From assembly GCF_001541095.1 (NCBI RefSeq), contig NZ_LMXH01000001.1, positions 880,048-944,047 of the forward strand: DNA of 64,000 nt, given 5' to 3'. A model generated the notes under the pieces. That model saw nothing but the letters and a program-made list of their open reading frames with translations. It searched no databases and was not told the DNA's origin. Shown piece after piece: positions 24,004 to 32,877 of the stretch (positions are counted from its first letter, which is position 1; every line of letters starts with the position of its first letter). The position numbers and the translations under genes were made by a program. Source of the DNA: Paenibacillus sp. FJAT-26967 (GTDB lineage: Bacteria > Bacillota > Bacilli > Paenibacillales > NBRC-103111).

Positions 24004-25182
24004 TTACACCCGTCTCTGTGCAACTGCCCGGTCGAGCCGCTGCATGGCTTCCTCCAGGGTCTGGCGGGTACAGCCTACGTTCATCCGCATGAATCCTTCC
24101 CCGTCCTGTCCAAATGAATTTCCTGCATTCAAGGCAAGTTTAGCTTCATCCAGCAGAAAACGGGCAAGCTCTTCGCCGCTGAGACCGAGCTCCCGGAAAT
24201 CAATCCACAACAGATAAGTGGCCTCCGGCTGATTGACTTTAAGTTCCGGGATGTTCTGCTGAATATACTCCCGGACGTATGTCATGTTTCCCTGAATGTA
24301 TTCGAGCAGAGCGTCGAGCCATTCCCCGCCTTCCCTGTAAGCCGCTTCGGTTGCAGCGAGTCCTGTCGGCGTGATGGAACTGAGCGAGTAGCGCTGCAGA
24401 GCTTTGCGGAAAGCCGAGCGGAGCTTGGGGTTAGGGATGATCATATTGGCTGTGTTCAGACCGGCCATATTGAACGTCTTGCTCGGCGCTGTACAAATCA
24501 CGGAGCATTGCTCCGCTTCTGTGGAGACGGCCGCAAAAGGTGTATGGGCTCCGGCTTCGAACACGAGGTCCGCATGAATTTCGTCGGAGACGACAATAAC
24601 GCCTCGGCTCGTGCAAATCTCTGCCAGCCGCTCCAGCTCGGACCGGGTCCAGACCCGGCCCACCGGATTGTGCGGGCTGCACAGGATCAGCATTTTGACC
24701 GGATGGGCATCAAGGTCCTGCTCCAGCCGGTCAAAATCCATGGTGTAATCCCCTTCAGCCGATAGATGAAGAGGGTTCAGCACGAGCTGTCGGCCGTGGT
24801 TCTTGACCACCTGGTAGAAAGGCGGGTAAACCGGTGTCTGGATCATAACGGCCTCGCCCGGTTTGGTGTAGCACTCCACCATCAAGCTCAGTGCGGGCAC
24901 AACGCCCGGACAGAACTGAATCCAGTCGTGCCGGATGTCCCAGTTATGCCGCGATTTCATCCAGCCGGCAATAGCCTCCAGGTAGGAGTCTGTAATGTAA
25001 CTATAACCGAGTACGCCATGTTCGGCGCGTTCTTGCAAGGCGCGGATCACGGCAGGCGGCGCGGCGAAATCCATGTCGGCTACCCACAGCGGCAGAATAT
25101 CGGATGAGCCGTACACGACGTCGGTACGATCCCATTTTAGCGAAGCGGAATTGATGCGGTTAATTGGAATGTGGAAGTTCAT
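24004..25182 (-). CDS. PatB/MalY-type PLP aminotransferase (cystathionine beta-lyase)
   Basis: A 392-residue fold-type I PLP enzyme. It has LPLWVADMDFAAPPAV at the N-terminus, CSPHNPVGR, SDEIHADL, and the PLP Lys in APSKTFNMAGL. These are the marks of the MalY/PatB subgroup that cleaves C-S bonds in cystathionine to give homocysteine, ammonia and pyruvate. Length is normal. AGGAGG lies 7 bases before the ATG. It is divergent from the NCS2 permease with a ~360-base gap between them. Some family members have regulatory roles; none is evident here. Confidence 0.87.
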   Translation of the reverse strand: MNFHIPINRINSASLKWDRTDVVYGSSDILPLWVADMDFAAPPAVIRALQERAEHGVLGYSYITDSYLEAIAGWMKSRHNWDIRHDWIQFCPGVVPALSLMVECYTKPGEAVMIQTPVYPPFYQVVKNHGRQLVLNPLHLSAEGDYTMDFDRLEQDLDAHPVKMLILCSPHNPVGRVWTRSELERLAEICTSRGVIVVSDEIHADLVFEAGAHTPFAAVSTEAEQCSVICTAPSKTFNMAGLNTANMIIPNPKLRSAFRKALQRYSLSSITPTGLAATEAAYREGGEWLDALLEYIQGNMTYVREYIQQNIPELKVNQPEATYLLWIDFRELGLSGEELARFLLDEAKLALNAGNSFGQDGEGFMRMNVGCTRQTLEEAMQRLDRAVAQRRV

Positions 25183-25546
25183 AGCAGTTTCCTCCTGAAT
25201 GATGTATAGAGCGCTTGTAGGCCTTGAAAGTGCATGTATATGTATGTTGTGCCGGAAAAGCAGGCCCGGTGCAACCTGGGGTCCTCATCTCCTTATAGTA
25301 GTGGCAGAACGCTTGCTAATCAAGCGGGGACTGCCAGGATGTGCAGGAACGCCTGGGAGAGTGGGATCACAGAAGGGTGCGGATATCATAGAGTGAAAAG
25401 GGAGATTCTATAGCTTGCCAATCTTAATGCGGGTGGGATATGATTGTTTTTTGCAACATATCTTAAACACTAAGAATACTCGGAACGCGGTGTTACACGG
25501 GTATGCGAGGTTATTCTAGTGCTGAATCGACAAGGAGTCTGTTTCT
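25183..25546. other. Intergenic region between divergent lyase and permease genes
   Basis: No gene is evident. A wobble-paired 10-bp stem lies at 25246-25275 (GTTGTGCCGG with CCGGTGCAAC). A promoter for the permease is listed separately, and a short bulged hairpin follows it at about 25437-25466. I looked for purine, SAM and T-box elements and did not find their conserved cores. Confidence 0.4.
25415..25444 (+). promoter_or_regulatory. SigA-type promoter of the permease gene
   Basis: TTGCCA, 18 bases, TATGAT, about 100 bases before the ATG at 25547. Confidence 0.55.
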
Positions 25547-26863
25547 ATGAAGTTATTCTTATCCACAATACAATGGCTGGTTTTCATCCTGGCAGGCAGT
25601 CTTGTTGCACCCCTCGCTGTAGGGAACGTGCTGGGTCTTCCACCGGAGGAAATCGCCTCTTTCATGCAGCGCACCTTTTTGTTAATCGGAGTCTCCGCTC
25701 TGTTACAAACCTTATTCGGGCACAAGCTGCCCATGATGGAAGGCCCGGCCGGATTATGGTGGGGTGTTTTTGTTGTTTATGCCGGTTTGATTGCTTCCGG
25801 TTCGCTCGCTCTGACTGACGGTCTCCGTCAACTGGAGATGGGCATGCTTATTACGGGCGGACTGTTCCTGCTGCTTGGCGCCATGGGCTGGATCGGCAAG
25901 ATCCGCAAACTGTTTACGCCGCTTGTGACCGGTACGTATCTGATCATTCTCGTCGCGCAGCTCAGCGGTTCCTTTATGAAAGGGCTGTTCGGGATCGGAT
26001 ATTTGACTGACGAGGTGGATGTGCGGGTGGCGCTTCCAGCCTTCGGGGTGCTTCTGATCGCTATGCTGCTGCCTAGAAGCCGATTCGGATTTCTGCGCAA
26101 TTATTCCGTGCTGATTTCGCTCCTCGCGGGATGGCTGCTCTTTATCGCTCTTGGGATCGCGCCGGAGGTTCTTCCGGCTGCTTCGGCATTTGATATCCCG
26201 GGGATCTTCGAGTGGGGGCTGCCGCAGTGGGATGCGGGTGTTCTTCCGACCTCGATTCTTATCGGTCTGCTGCTGCTGGCGAATCTGATTGCAAGTATTG
26301 CCGTCGTTGAAAAAGTTGTAGCCAAGAGCCAGCCGGACATGCCGCCTGTCGACTACAACCGCACCAGCCTGATAATGGGCGTATCCACCGCACTGGGCGG
26401 TGTATTCTCAGCCATGGGCTGTGTGCCGATATCCGGCACCGCCGGCTTCATGCTGACCACGGGGCTTGTGAAGCGGCTGCCGTTTATTCTGGCAGCCGCG
26501 GGTATCGCCCTGGTCAGTTTCTTCCCGCCGGTTACGGCGGTGCTGACTTCGCTGCCGATGCCGGTGGGCTATGCGGTTATCTTCATACCGTTCGCTTCCA
26601 TGATCGGTCTGGCGCTTCGTGAGTACCAGTCGCTCCAGGGCGGCGACCGTGATTTCTTCATCATCGGCGTGTCGCTGATGATCGGGATCGGCAGCCTGTT
26701 CGTTCCGGCCCAGGCGATCGCCCACCTGCCCGGGTTGATCCGCACCATCGCTAACAACGGACTGGTGCTCGGGATGCTGGTCTGTATCCTATTGGAGCAG
26801 CTGTTCATTTACCGTGAAAAAGCTGCTTTGCGCGGCAAGGACGGAACGAACGCTTCCAGTTAA
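25547..26863 (+). CDS. NCS2 family nucleobase permease (xanthine/uracil permease family)
   Basis: A 438-residue membrane protein with about 12-14 hydrophobic segments. LAGSLVAPLAVGNVLGL near the N-terminus and SAMGCVPISGTAGFMLTTG near residue 290 correspond to the substrate-binding segments of the UraA/xanthine permease family. It would carry a purine or uracil-type base into the cell with protons. An AAGGAG site precedes the ATG. It stands alone. The substrate is not determined, since no purine riboswitch or PyrR attenuator is visible upstream. Confidence 0.82.
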   Translation: MKLFLSTIQWLVFILAGSLVAPLAVGNVLGLPPEEIASFMQRTFLLIGVSALLQTLFGHKLPMMEGPAGLWWGVFVVYAGLIASGSLALTDGLRQLEMGMLITGGLFLLLGAMGWIGKIRKLFTPLVTGTYLIILVAQLSGSFMKGLFGIGYLTDEVDVRVALPAFGVLLIAMLLPRSRFGFLRNYSVLISLLAGWLLFIALGIAPEVLPAASAFDIPGIFEWGLPQWDAGVLPTSILIGLLLLANLIASIAVVEKVVAKSQPDMPPVDYNRTSLIMGVSTALGGVFSAMGCVPISGTAGFMLTTGLVKRLPFILAAAGIALVSFFPPVTAVLTSLPMPVGYAVIFIPFASMIGLALREYQSLQGGDRDFFIIGVSLMIGIGSLFVPAQAIAHLPGLIRTIANNGLVLGMLVCILLEQLFIYREKAALRGKDGTNASS

Positions 26864-27227
26864 TTTGACCTGCTGACATGGATTCGTCTCTGCCGCCCTT
26901 TCAAGCGGGCGTTTTCATCTTGCGCCAGTTTGCCGCAGGAGGAACGGCTTGTCGGATTTGTAACGTATGTCTTTACAGGTTAATGGAGCGGAATCCAGCG
27001 TATATAAGCAGGACTGGGAGAATATTCGGGTTAATTGGGAATTGCACGAGAAAAAGCAGGGGAGAGATTCCCCTGCTTTTTCTATGTTTATGAGGAAGAG
27101 CGGAGGCAGCCTGTAAAGGAGCCTGTATGAGGCTTGGGCCGACTTCGTGCTGCATGCAAGCGCCAGACACGCAGATCGGCCGAGTTTCCTTCGGGGGGTG
27201 CAGTTTTTGCCAGGCTTATGCATCTTC
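26864..27227. other. Intergenic region with a terminator only
   Basis: Besides the terminator listed at 27051-27081, nothing coding is convincing here. Short open frames on both strands lack ribosome binding sites. Confidence 0.5.
27051..27081. terminator. Bidirectional rho-independent terminator
   Basis: A 13-bp perfect stem (AAAAAGCAGGGGA and its complement) around GAGAT, with A and T runs at the ends; it lies between the permease and the convergent methyltransferase. Confidence 0.88.
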
Positions 27228-27995
27228 TTAATTCTTGACCGCCTCGTATACAAAGGTCTGCTTGCTGCTGCTGGGTTGTTTCCCGTGTTCAAAATCCGCA
27301 GATACGTTCACATCCGTGAATCCGATGCTTTCCAATAACAATTTGAATTCCTCCACTCCGTACCAGCGCAGCGCAAAACGCTGCAATTCGGTCTGGATGA
27401 GCGTGCCGTTCCGCCATTTTTCATACTTTAGATGATTGACTTTGGACTGGCTGAAGAGATCCGCTTCCACGAGCCTGTTCTCCAAGGTAATCGTATCTCC
27501 GTCAGGAAGATGGAAGGTAGAGATGCCTTCGAGACGCCCCGCTTCAAAATTAGGATCGGGCAGAAACAAATCCAGCAGCAGACGGCCGCCGGGTTCCAGA
27601 TGCTCGTAGAGCCGCTTCAAGGCTTGGACGGATTGTTGACGGTCTTCGATCAGCAGAAACGAACCGCCCGGAATAAGAATAGCTTCATATTTGTGGGGTA
27701 GAGCCAGCTCCTGCAGATTCGATTCGTATAAATTTGCCGCGAGCCCGCGCTCTTCACAGCGCTGACGGCACGAGGCGAGCATATCGCGGGAGTAATCCAT
27801 TCCGTCTACCTGAAGACCCGATTCAAGCAGCGGGATCAAGACCCTTCCGGAACCGGCCATTGCTTCCAGGATGCGTCCTTTGCAATGCTTTAATTTATTC
27901 TGATAATAGTCCAGATCGCCGTTTAGCGATTGGCCTATTTTTTTGGTATGGTCGTAGACCTCTGTACAAAGCGGACCGTATTGACTAAAAGACAT
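27228..27995 (-). CDS. Class I SAM-dependent methyltransferase
   Basis: A 255-residue Rossmann-like methyltransferase. ILEAMAGSGRVLIPLLESG (motif I), VDGMDYSRDML (acidic loop that holds the ribose of SAM), ILIPGGSF and HLEPGGRLLLDLF are the expected blocks. The substrate cannot be inferred. GGAGG lies 6 bases before the ATG. The gene stands alone between a terminator and a long gap. Length fits small-molecule methyltransferases of the YtkC/UbiE-like type. Confidence 0.82.
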   Translation of the reverse strand: MSFSQYGPLCTEVYDHTKKIGQSLNGDLDYYQNKLKHCKGRILEAMAGSGRVLIPLLESGLQVDGMDYSRDMLASCRQRCEERGLAANLYESNLQELALPHKYEAILIPGGSFLLIEDRQQSVQALKRLYEHLEPGGRLLLDLFLPDPNFEAGRLEGISTFHLPDGDTITLENRLVEADLFSQSKVNHLKYEKWRNGTLIQTELQRFALRWYGVEEFKLLLESIGFTDVNVSADFEHGKQPSSSKQTFVYEAVKN

Positions 27996-28371
27996 GGATT
28001 TTTCCTCCGTTGGCTGTTGGGGTTATACGGAAGGGATTCAGCGGCATAGCGCTTCCTTCGGTTCTCAAGTACGTTCATTATAGAATTAAAGAAAATCCGT
28101 AACAAGGGGACAAACGAGTATAAAAAATTTTTCACACCAAGCCATTACATTTTACGGTTCGAAGAGAAATTATTATGCATCAATTTATGTTCAGGAAGAA
28201 AGAAGTTACGATTTAAATCCGCAGGAAATGCGGGCAAAAGGGATAACTTAACGTGACTAACGCAGGCGTGCCAGGGTGACCCGTCATAATGAGCCGAGGT
28301 TGTACCCAAATTAGGGGAATAGTGATAGAATGTTAAATTAATTCATCGATGAACGAAAGATAAGGTGTGCG
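27996..28371. other. Intergenic region without identified feature
   Basis: AT-rich stretch between divergent genes. It must hold both promoters, but I cannot pick a convincing -35/-10 pair. No RNA gene or repeat is visible. Confidence 0.4.
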
Positions 28372-29223
28372 ATGCTTAATTTAGCGATCCTAATGGTACT
28401 TGGTTCAGGTTTCCTGCATTCGATCTGGAACTTATATACGAAGAAAAGTCTCAACAAAAATGTGTTTCTTTGGTTTTGCCAGCTGGCGGCTTTTTTAATA
28501 TTTTTGCCGTGGACCCTTATGGAATGGGATGCTTCCCAATTAACGGGAACTGGTTTGTGGATCGTTCTTGCTTCCATGTGCCTGCATGGACTATATATGA
28601 CCCTGCTGGCAGCTGCCTATACCGTAGGAGATTTATCGCAAGTTTATCCGATTATGAGAGGCATCAGCCCTTTATTAGTTCCGCTCATCGGGGTGACCCT
28701 GCTTGATGAACAGCTATCACCTATGGGCTGGCTAGGTATAATCTGCATAGTGACGGGAATTGCTGCGCTCAGTAATGTTCAGCTGTTCAAACGCAGTAGC
28801 TCTGCCTCACTCAAAGCACCCTTGCTGGCCTTGGCCGTGGGCTTATGCATAGCCAGTTATATTGTAGTGGACAAAATAGCTCTGAATTATGTATCCGCCG
28901 TCGTATTGAATGAAGCAACCAATGTCGGAGGGATCTTGGCTCTTTCGTGGGCTGCTTTTTCGTCGGGAGGAATGAGGAAGGAAGTCAAGGTGAACTGGAA
29001 AATCATCTTGCTTGGCGGGCTTCTCGCTCCCGGGGGCTATCTTTTGTTCTTGTTTGCCTTGTCTCTCGCCCCTGTCGCGCAGCTTGCTCCTATGAGGGAG
29101 ATCGGTACGGTATTCGGAACGGTTATGGGTATCTTCATCTTAAGGGAGAAACAAGGGGCTAGACGTTTGTTTACTTCTATTTTAATTACCGCAGGAATTA
29201 TTATTGTGGGGTTGTGGGGGTAA
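28372..29223 (+). CDS. EamA-family (DMT) transporter
   Basis: A 283-residue protein with ten hydrophobic segments in two repeats of five, the EamA layout. VYPIMRGISPLLVPLIG at the end of the first repeat and LAPMREIGTVFGTVMGIFILRE in the second are the characteristic blocks. It sits in the cytoplasmic membrane and exports small metabolites or amino acids; the substrate is unknown. The start at 28372 has only a weak AAGGTG site. A clear terminator follows about 90 bases after the stop. Confidence 0.82.
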   Translation: MLNLAILMVLGSGFLHSIWNLYTKKSLNKNVFLWFCQLAAFLIFLPWTLMEWDASQLTGTGLWIVLASMCLHGLYMTLLAAAYTVGDLSQVYPIMRGISPLLVPLIGVTLLDEQLSPMGWLGIICIVTGIAALSNVQLFKRSSSASLKAPLLALAVGLCIASYIVVDKIALNYVSAVVLNEATNVGGILALSWAAFSSGGMRKEVKVNWKIILLGGLLAPGGYLLFLFALSLAPVAQLAPMREIGTVFGTVMGIFILREKQGARRLFTSILITAGIIIVGLWG

Positions 29224-29310
29224 TTAGAGACGGCTAAAAGCTTGTATTAGAACTTACCCGGTCTTGATTTAGCCCTGGTTCATGGTGTACTGCATCATGA
29301 TCCGCTCGTT

Positions 29311-29345
29311 ACTGGAGCCTGATCACTTAGGCTCCAGTCTTTTTA
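29311..29345 (+). terminator. Rho-independent terminator
   Basis: ACTGGAGCCT and AGGCTCCAGT pair around GATCACTT, then CTTTTT. Confidence 0.9.
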
Positions 29346-29491
29346 ATTGGACGAGAAGTAATCGGATCAGATCAGGGGTACGCTGGAGGTCGACAAAATT
29401 CTCAAAGTTAGAAATAAAAAGGAACATACGTTTGCATTAGATGGTATTTCATGGTACATTATCCATATAAATTATGGACAGGAGAGTTGAG

Positions 29492-29962
29492 ATGCTTGCC
29501 AAACCGAACGAGACATTGAAACAATTCGCAGATTTTCTGTTATGGGTGGGAGAATTGAGGCGAACAGGCCAGAACCTTTGGTTAGTTCCTATATCTGCAG
29601 GCAAATGGTCTCTTAGAGAGGTTCTTACTCACTTGATGTACTGGGATAAGAACAATTTAGAAACGATGGTTCCCCTAATGACAGAGGGAGCTCAGTTATT
29701 CTTCGTGGATATTGAGAAGCATAACCAGGAAGCCGCAGCATGGGCCCAGTCCTACCGGACTTTAGATGCGCTTATTGATGATGTAATCGCAGTGCGACAA
29801 CAGCTTCTTGAATTGCTTGAAGTAAAGTATGATAATACCACTGCCTTCACAATTGATTACGAGGACTATACATACCGGAAGTTTGTTGATGTATTTATTC
29901 ATCATGACGAGCATCATAAGAAACAAATCGAAGCCTTCTTGGTTCAAGAGAAAGTTACATAG
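29492..29962 (+). CDS. DinB-like ClbS/DfsB family protein
   Basis: A 156-residue four-helix protein of the DinB superfamily. KWSLREVLTHLMYWDK near residue 40 and FIHHDEHHKKQIEAF near the C-terminus supply the His residues that bind a metal in this family. The second ATG, at 29492, is chosen because AGGAGAG lies just ahead; an ATG six codons earlier has no such site. The ClbS branch includes cyclopropane hydrolases and protective proteins. The physiological substrate is unknown. It stands alone. Confidence 0.75.
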   Translation: MLAKPNETLKQFADFLLWVGELRRTGQNLWLVPISAGKWSLREVLTHLMYWDKNNLETMVPLMTEGAQLFFVDIEKHNQEAAAWAQSYRTLDALIDDVIAVRQQLLELLEVKYDNTTAFTIDYEDYTYRKFVDVFIHHDEHHKKQIEAFLVQEKVT

Positions 29963-30083
29963 GATTGAGTAGATTTTCCTTCTAAGTACCTCAAACTCCT
30001 GATAGCTAAGGTTCCAGGGTATTTTATTAGCAAGTTCAGTCCGGCGGCTATCGTACTTACGAATTCAAGAGGGAGAATGGAGT

Positions 30084-30824
30084 ATGTTAGCAACGAGAGA
30101 TATTGAATCGGTATGGGAAAAGTTTGACTCGTTTCCTATGGAGACCTTAACCAAAGCCTGGTACTATCGTAGAACGAGTGGAAGCAAGCAAAGAGATATC
30201 TCATTAATGAAGGAACACCATGAGCAATATGGGATTACAGGCAACTGCTTTGACCTTGCCATCTGGCTGCTGCATGAGTTTGGCCAGCAAGGCATAGAGG
30301 CGTATCCGATTGGCCATCATTTGGGGACGCCTCATGCACATGTAGCTGTCATAGCCAAGAATGCGAACGGGAAGAGGTATCTATGCGATCTCGGAGATCA
30401 ATGGCTTAAACCGATACTCGTAGATGCAGACAGTGAGGATTTTACATCGGATCGGCTGGCAGTTTTTTTTCCTGCGGCAGACGTTCAAGTTACTTCTCAG
30501 AAGGATGTCTTACTAATTTCTTATCATAGACCGAATGGCAGAATCAGCAGACAAGAATTCTCACTGGAGCCTTTGGATAGAAGCACGTTCATGGGTGCAG
30601 CCGAAATCTCCCAGAACACTTTAAAAAAGCCGCCTTTATTGGAATGCAGAGTTCCTTATAAAACTGAAATCGCACACTGGGAGTTTTATAACGGGTCAAG
30701 CTTTATGAGTACTACCGAAGGAATAATAAATGAACCAGAGACAGGTGATAAGGAAGTTTGGCGTGAAAGGATACGTCAAAAGACAGGTTATAGTAAAGAA
30801 TTTCTTCTGGAGTCGATCCTGTAA
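30084..30824 (+). CDS. Arylamine N-acetyltransferase/transglutaminase-like protein
   Basis: A 246-residue protein. GNCFDLAIWLLHEFGQQG has a Cys at the start of a helix, and 30-40 residues later HAHVAVIAK and CDLGDQW give a His and an Asp in the order seen in the Cys-His-Asp triad of NAT and transglutaminase-fold enzymes. The sequence is too divergent to assign the reaction. GGGAG and GGAG elements lie before the ATG. It stands alone in this window. I infer a thiol acyltransferase or peptidase-like role; a non-catalytic homologue is possible. Confidence 0.55.
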   Translation: MLATRDIESVWEKFDSFPMETLTKAWYYRRTSGSKQRDISLMKEHHEQYGITGNCFDLAIWLLHEFGQQGIEAYPIGHHLGTPHAHVAVIAKNANGKRYLCDLGDQWLKPILVDADSEDFTSDRLAVFFPAADVQVTSQKDVLLISYHRPNGRISRQEFSLEPLDRSTFMGAAEISQNTLKKPPLLECRVPYKTEIAHWEFYNGSSFMSTTEGIINEPETGDKEVWRERIRQKTGYSKEFLLESIL

Positions 30825-30916
30825 GGCTATAAGCCTGGGCTTTCAGTTACTTTGCAATTTTCTTGTCGCTGGACAGAGACCGCTCGTTACACAGACTCCT
30901 TTTTTTGTAAAAATTA

Positions 30917-30945
30917 TTGTGATATGCTTCGATCAGGCATATAAT
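30917..30945 (+). promoter_or_regulatory. SigA-type promoter of the LPMO gene
   Basis: TTGTGA, 17 bases, TATAAT, about 135 bases before the start of the chitin-oxidising protein. Confidence 0.65.
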
Positions 30946-31033
30946 TGGAATATAAATACATACCAACCGGTAATTATACAAACAGATTACTGCTTTACTT
31001 TTAAGGGAGGTGATGCTGGTTTAAAGCAGAAAA

Positions 31034-31048
31034 ATGTAAGCGCTTTTG
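31034..31048 (+). promoter_or_regulatory. Cre-like site upstream of the LPMO gene
   Basis: ATGTAAGCGCTTTTG keeps the core of the CcpA site (TGTAAGCGCTT) but diverges at its last bases. It lies in the leader between promoter and start, where repression by a roadblock is possible. Confidence 0.45.
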
Positions 31049-31079
31049 TATTTGAAAACCCAAATCTGAGGAGGAACGA

Positions 31080-32111
31080 ATGATGAATTTGGCTTTACCG
31101 AACCACACTTTGCTGCACAAGCTGGTTGCCGCTTGCGGTATGCTGCTGATGATTGCTGTCCTGATGCTTCTGTTTCCCAACACAAGCTCGGCTCACGGGT
31201 ATTTGGATGTGCCCGCCAGCCGTGCGCTTTTATGCAAAACTAAAGTGAATACGGATTGTGGCGGTGCCGCATACGAGCCGCAAAGCGCCGAAGCGGGTAA
31301 AGGCTTCCCTAACGGAGGCCCTGGCGACGGTCATATCGCGAGCGCGGGTAACACTTTCCCCAAACTAGATGAGCAAACCTCGACCCGTTGGAGCAAAGTT
31401 CCTATGACGGCAGGACCTCAGGCTTTCAAATGGCAGTTGAATGCCGCACACGCTACAACCACCTTTAAGTATTTCATCACCAAGCCAGGCTGGAATCCGA
31501 ATGCTCCTCTGACGAGAGCATCCTTCGATCTGACGCCTTTCTGCCAAGAAGATTTTAACGGTGCGAGCCCTGCCAACTATCACACGACGAATTGTAACGT
31601 TCCCGAAAGAACCGGTTATCATGTTATCCTGGCGATCTGGGAAGTTTCGGGAGCGCCTACAGCTTACGTTAACGTAACGGATGTAGATTTCGGTGGAGGC
31701 AGCACACTTCCCGCTCCAACGAACCTGGCTTCCGCAGCCGTTACGGACAACAGTGTTTCCTTGAACTGGTCAGCCGTAGCCGGAGCGTCAAGCTATCAAG
31801 TATACCGCAATAACGTGGCCGTAGGTACGACGTCCTCGACTTCTTTCACAAGCACGGGCTTGTCGAGCGGCACAACCTACAGCTTTACCGTAGCGGCAAT
31901 CGATTCCTCAGGCAAAGCATCCGCAGCTTCTTCCGTATTGGCGGTCAAGACGACAGGCAGCGGCGGTGCGGGTACGTATGCAGCCTGGAGCGCGTCTACC
32001 GTATATGTAGGCGGTAACAAAGTTTCTTACAACGGTGTCAATTATGAAGCCAAATGGTGGACATTAGGCGAAACTCCAACCGGCACCAACGTTTGGAAGG
32101 TTATTCCTTAA
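31080..32111 (+). CDS. AA10 lytic polysaccharide monooxygenase with FnIII and CBM5/12
   Basis: A 343-residue secreted enzyme. A signal peptide ends at ...NTSSA, leaving His39 as the first mature residue (HGYLDVPASR). A second His lies in NAAHATTTFKYFITK; the two form the copper histidine brace. The catalytic domain runs to ~residue 205, followed by an FnIII domain (PAPTNLASAAVTDNSVSLNW, ~212-295) and a CBM5/12 chitin-binding module (YAAWSASTVYVGGNKVSYNGVNYEAKWW) at the end. It oxidatively cleaves chitin. GAGGAGG lies before two adjacent ATGs; either may be used. A terminator follows. Confidence 0.92.
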   Translation: MMNLALPNHTLLHKLVAACGMLLMIAVLMLLFPNTSSAHGYLDVPASRALLCKTKVNTDCGGAAYEPQSAEAGKGFPNGGPGDGHIASAGNTFPKLDEQTSTRWSKVPMTAGPQAFKWQLNAAHATTTFKYFITKPGWNPNAPLTRASFDLTPFCQEDFNGASPANYHTTNCNVPERTGYHVILAIWEVSGAPTAYVNVTDVDFGGGSTLPAPTNLASAAVTDNSVSLNWSAVAGASSYQVYRNNVAVGTTSSTSFTSTGLSSGTTYSFTVAAIDSSGKASAASSVLAVKTTGSGGAGTYAAWSASTVYVGGNKVSYNGVNYEAKWWTLGETPTGTNVWKVIP

Positions 32112-32124
32112 AGATTACGCAGTT

Positions 32125-32155
32125 AGCCCTGGAGGCAAGTCCTCCAGGGCTTTTT
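32125..32155 (+). terminator. Rho-independent terminator
   Basis: AGCCCTGGAGG and CCTCCAGGGCT pair around CAAGT and are followed by TTTTT. Confidence 0.92.
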
Positions 32156-32278
32156 GCCGAATATGAAGTCCTGTGCGAGCAGGGGCCGGATGACAAGAAC
32201 ATGCGTGCATAAGAGGCCGCTGTCGGAGAACAAGACCATCTATGCTTTACAATCGCGTAACAGCAGCCATTGTTATTT

Positions 32279-32360
32279 AATGATATAAGCTCTTGTCACT
32301 GACTTGTGACAAGAGCTTATATCGTTTGTCGTAGTAGAACAAGAACATATATCGTTAACC
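32279..32360. repeat. Dispersed palindromic repeat, copy 1
   Basis: It starts with an inverted repeat of 18 perfect bases (GATATAAGCTCTTGTCAC) and continues with TATATCGTTTGTCGTAGTAG and AACATATATCGTTAACC. The last two blocks recur almost unchanged at 36310-36358. It lies just upstream of the BlaI-type promoter. Confidence 0.75.
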
Positions 32361-32386
32361 ACTAAGTAAATGGAGCGAGACGTTTG

Positions 32387-32415
32387 TTGACATAATAGGA
32401 CTACACGTGTAGTAT
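32387..32415 (+). promoter_or_regulatory. Promoter of the BlaI/M56 operon with overlapping operator
   Basis: TTGACA, 17 bases, TAGTAT. The 14-base palindrome ACTACACGTGTAGT (32400-32413) overlaps the -10 element. It has the TACA...TGTA arrangement that BlaI/MecI proteins bind. Two smaller palindromes, GTAGGCCTAC (32423-32432) and TTACATGTAA (32447-32456), follow and may be extra sites. Confidence 0.7.
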
Positions 32416-32470
32416 ATGAGTTGTAGGCCTACGTCTGTAATCCTTTTACATGTAACAGGAGGTTTCTAGC

Positions 32471-32875
32471 ATGAAATTACCACAAATCACAGATGCAGAA
32501 TGGGAAGTTATGAAAATCCTCTGGGCGAGGGAGGAATGTCCATCCAGCGAAATTGTTAAACAACTAACGGAAACAACGGACTGGAGTCCGAAGACGATTC
32601 GTACACTGCTTAACCGCCTGGTGCAGAAGGAAGCGGTTGGAATCAACAAGGACGAATCGCGACGAGCCCAAATGTTTTATCCATTGGTTTCAGAAAATGA
32701 GTATTTGCAAAGTGAAACCAAAACTTTTCTGCAAAAATTGTACGGTGGAGCCATTAAACCGATGCTTGCGAATTTCCTGCAGGAGAAAAAACTGACGGAA
32801 CAGGAAATCAATGAGCTGAAACAATTATTCGATGATAACAAGAGCGATGCTGACAAATCGAAGACGGACATATAG
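32471..32875 (+). CDS. BlaI/MecI/CopY family repressor
   Basis: A 134-residue winged-helix repressor. ITDAEWEVMKILW and PKTIRTLLNRLVQKEAV are the family's DNA-binding segments, and the C-terminal half is the helical dimer part. It would bind the palindrome in its own promoter and be inactivated by proteolysis triggered by the membrane sensor encoded next. A GGAGG site precedes the ATG. The two genes are separated by 2 bases. The repressed genes beyond this operon are not visible; no beta-lactamase lies nearby. Confidence 0.88.
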   Translation: MKLPQITDAEWEVMKILWAREECPSSEIVKQLTETTDWSPKTIRTLLNRLVQKEAVGINKDESRRAQMFYPLVSENEYLQSETKTFLQKLYGGAIKPMLANFLQEKKLTEQEINELKQLFDDNKSDADKSKTDI

Positions 32876-32877
32876 CC

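Noticed and set aside
25199-25400. T-box or SAM riboswitch before the PatB/MalY gene
   Set aside because: No T-box sequence (GGTGGNACCGCG-like) or SAM-I core on the minus strand.
25400-25546. Purine riboswitch before the NCS2 permease
   Set aside because: The conserved core of the aptamer (TATAA...TATGG...GTNTCTACC pattern) is absent.
26878-27093. Short open frame after the permease
   Set aside because: No ribosome binding site, and it contains the terminator hairpin.
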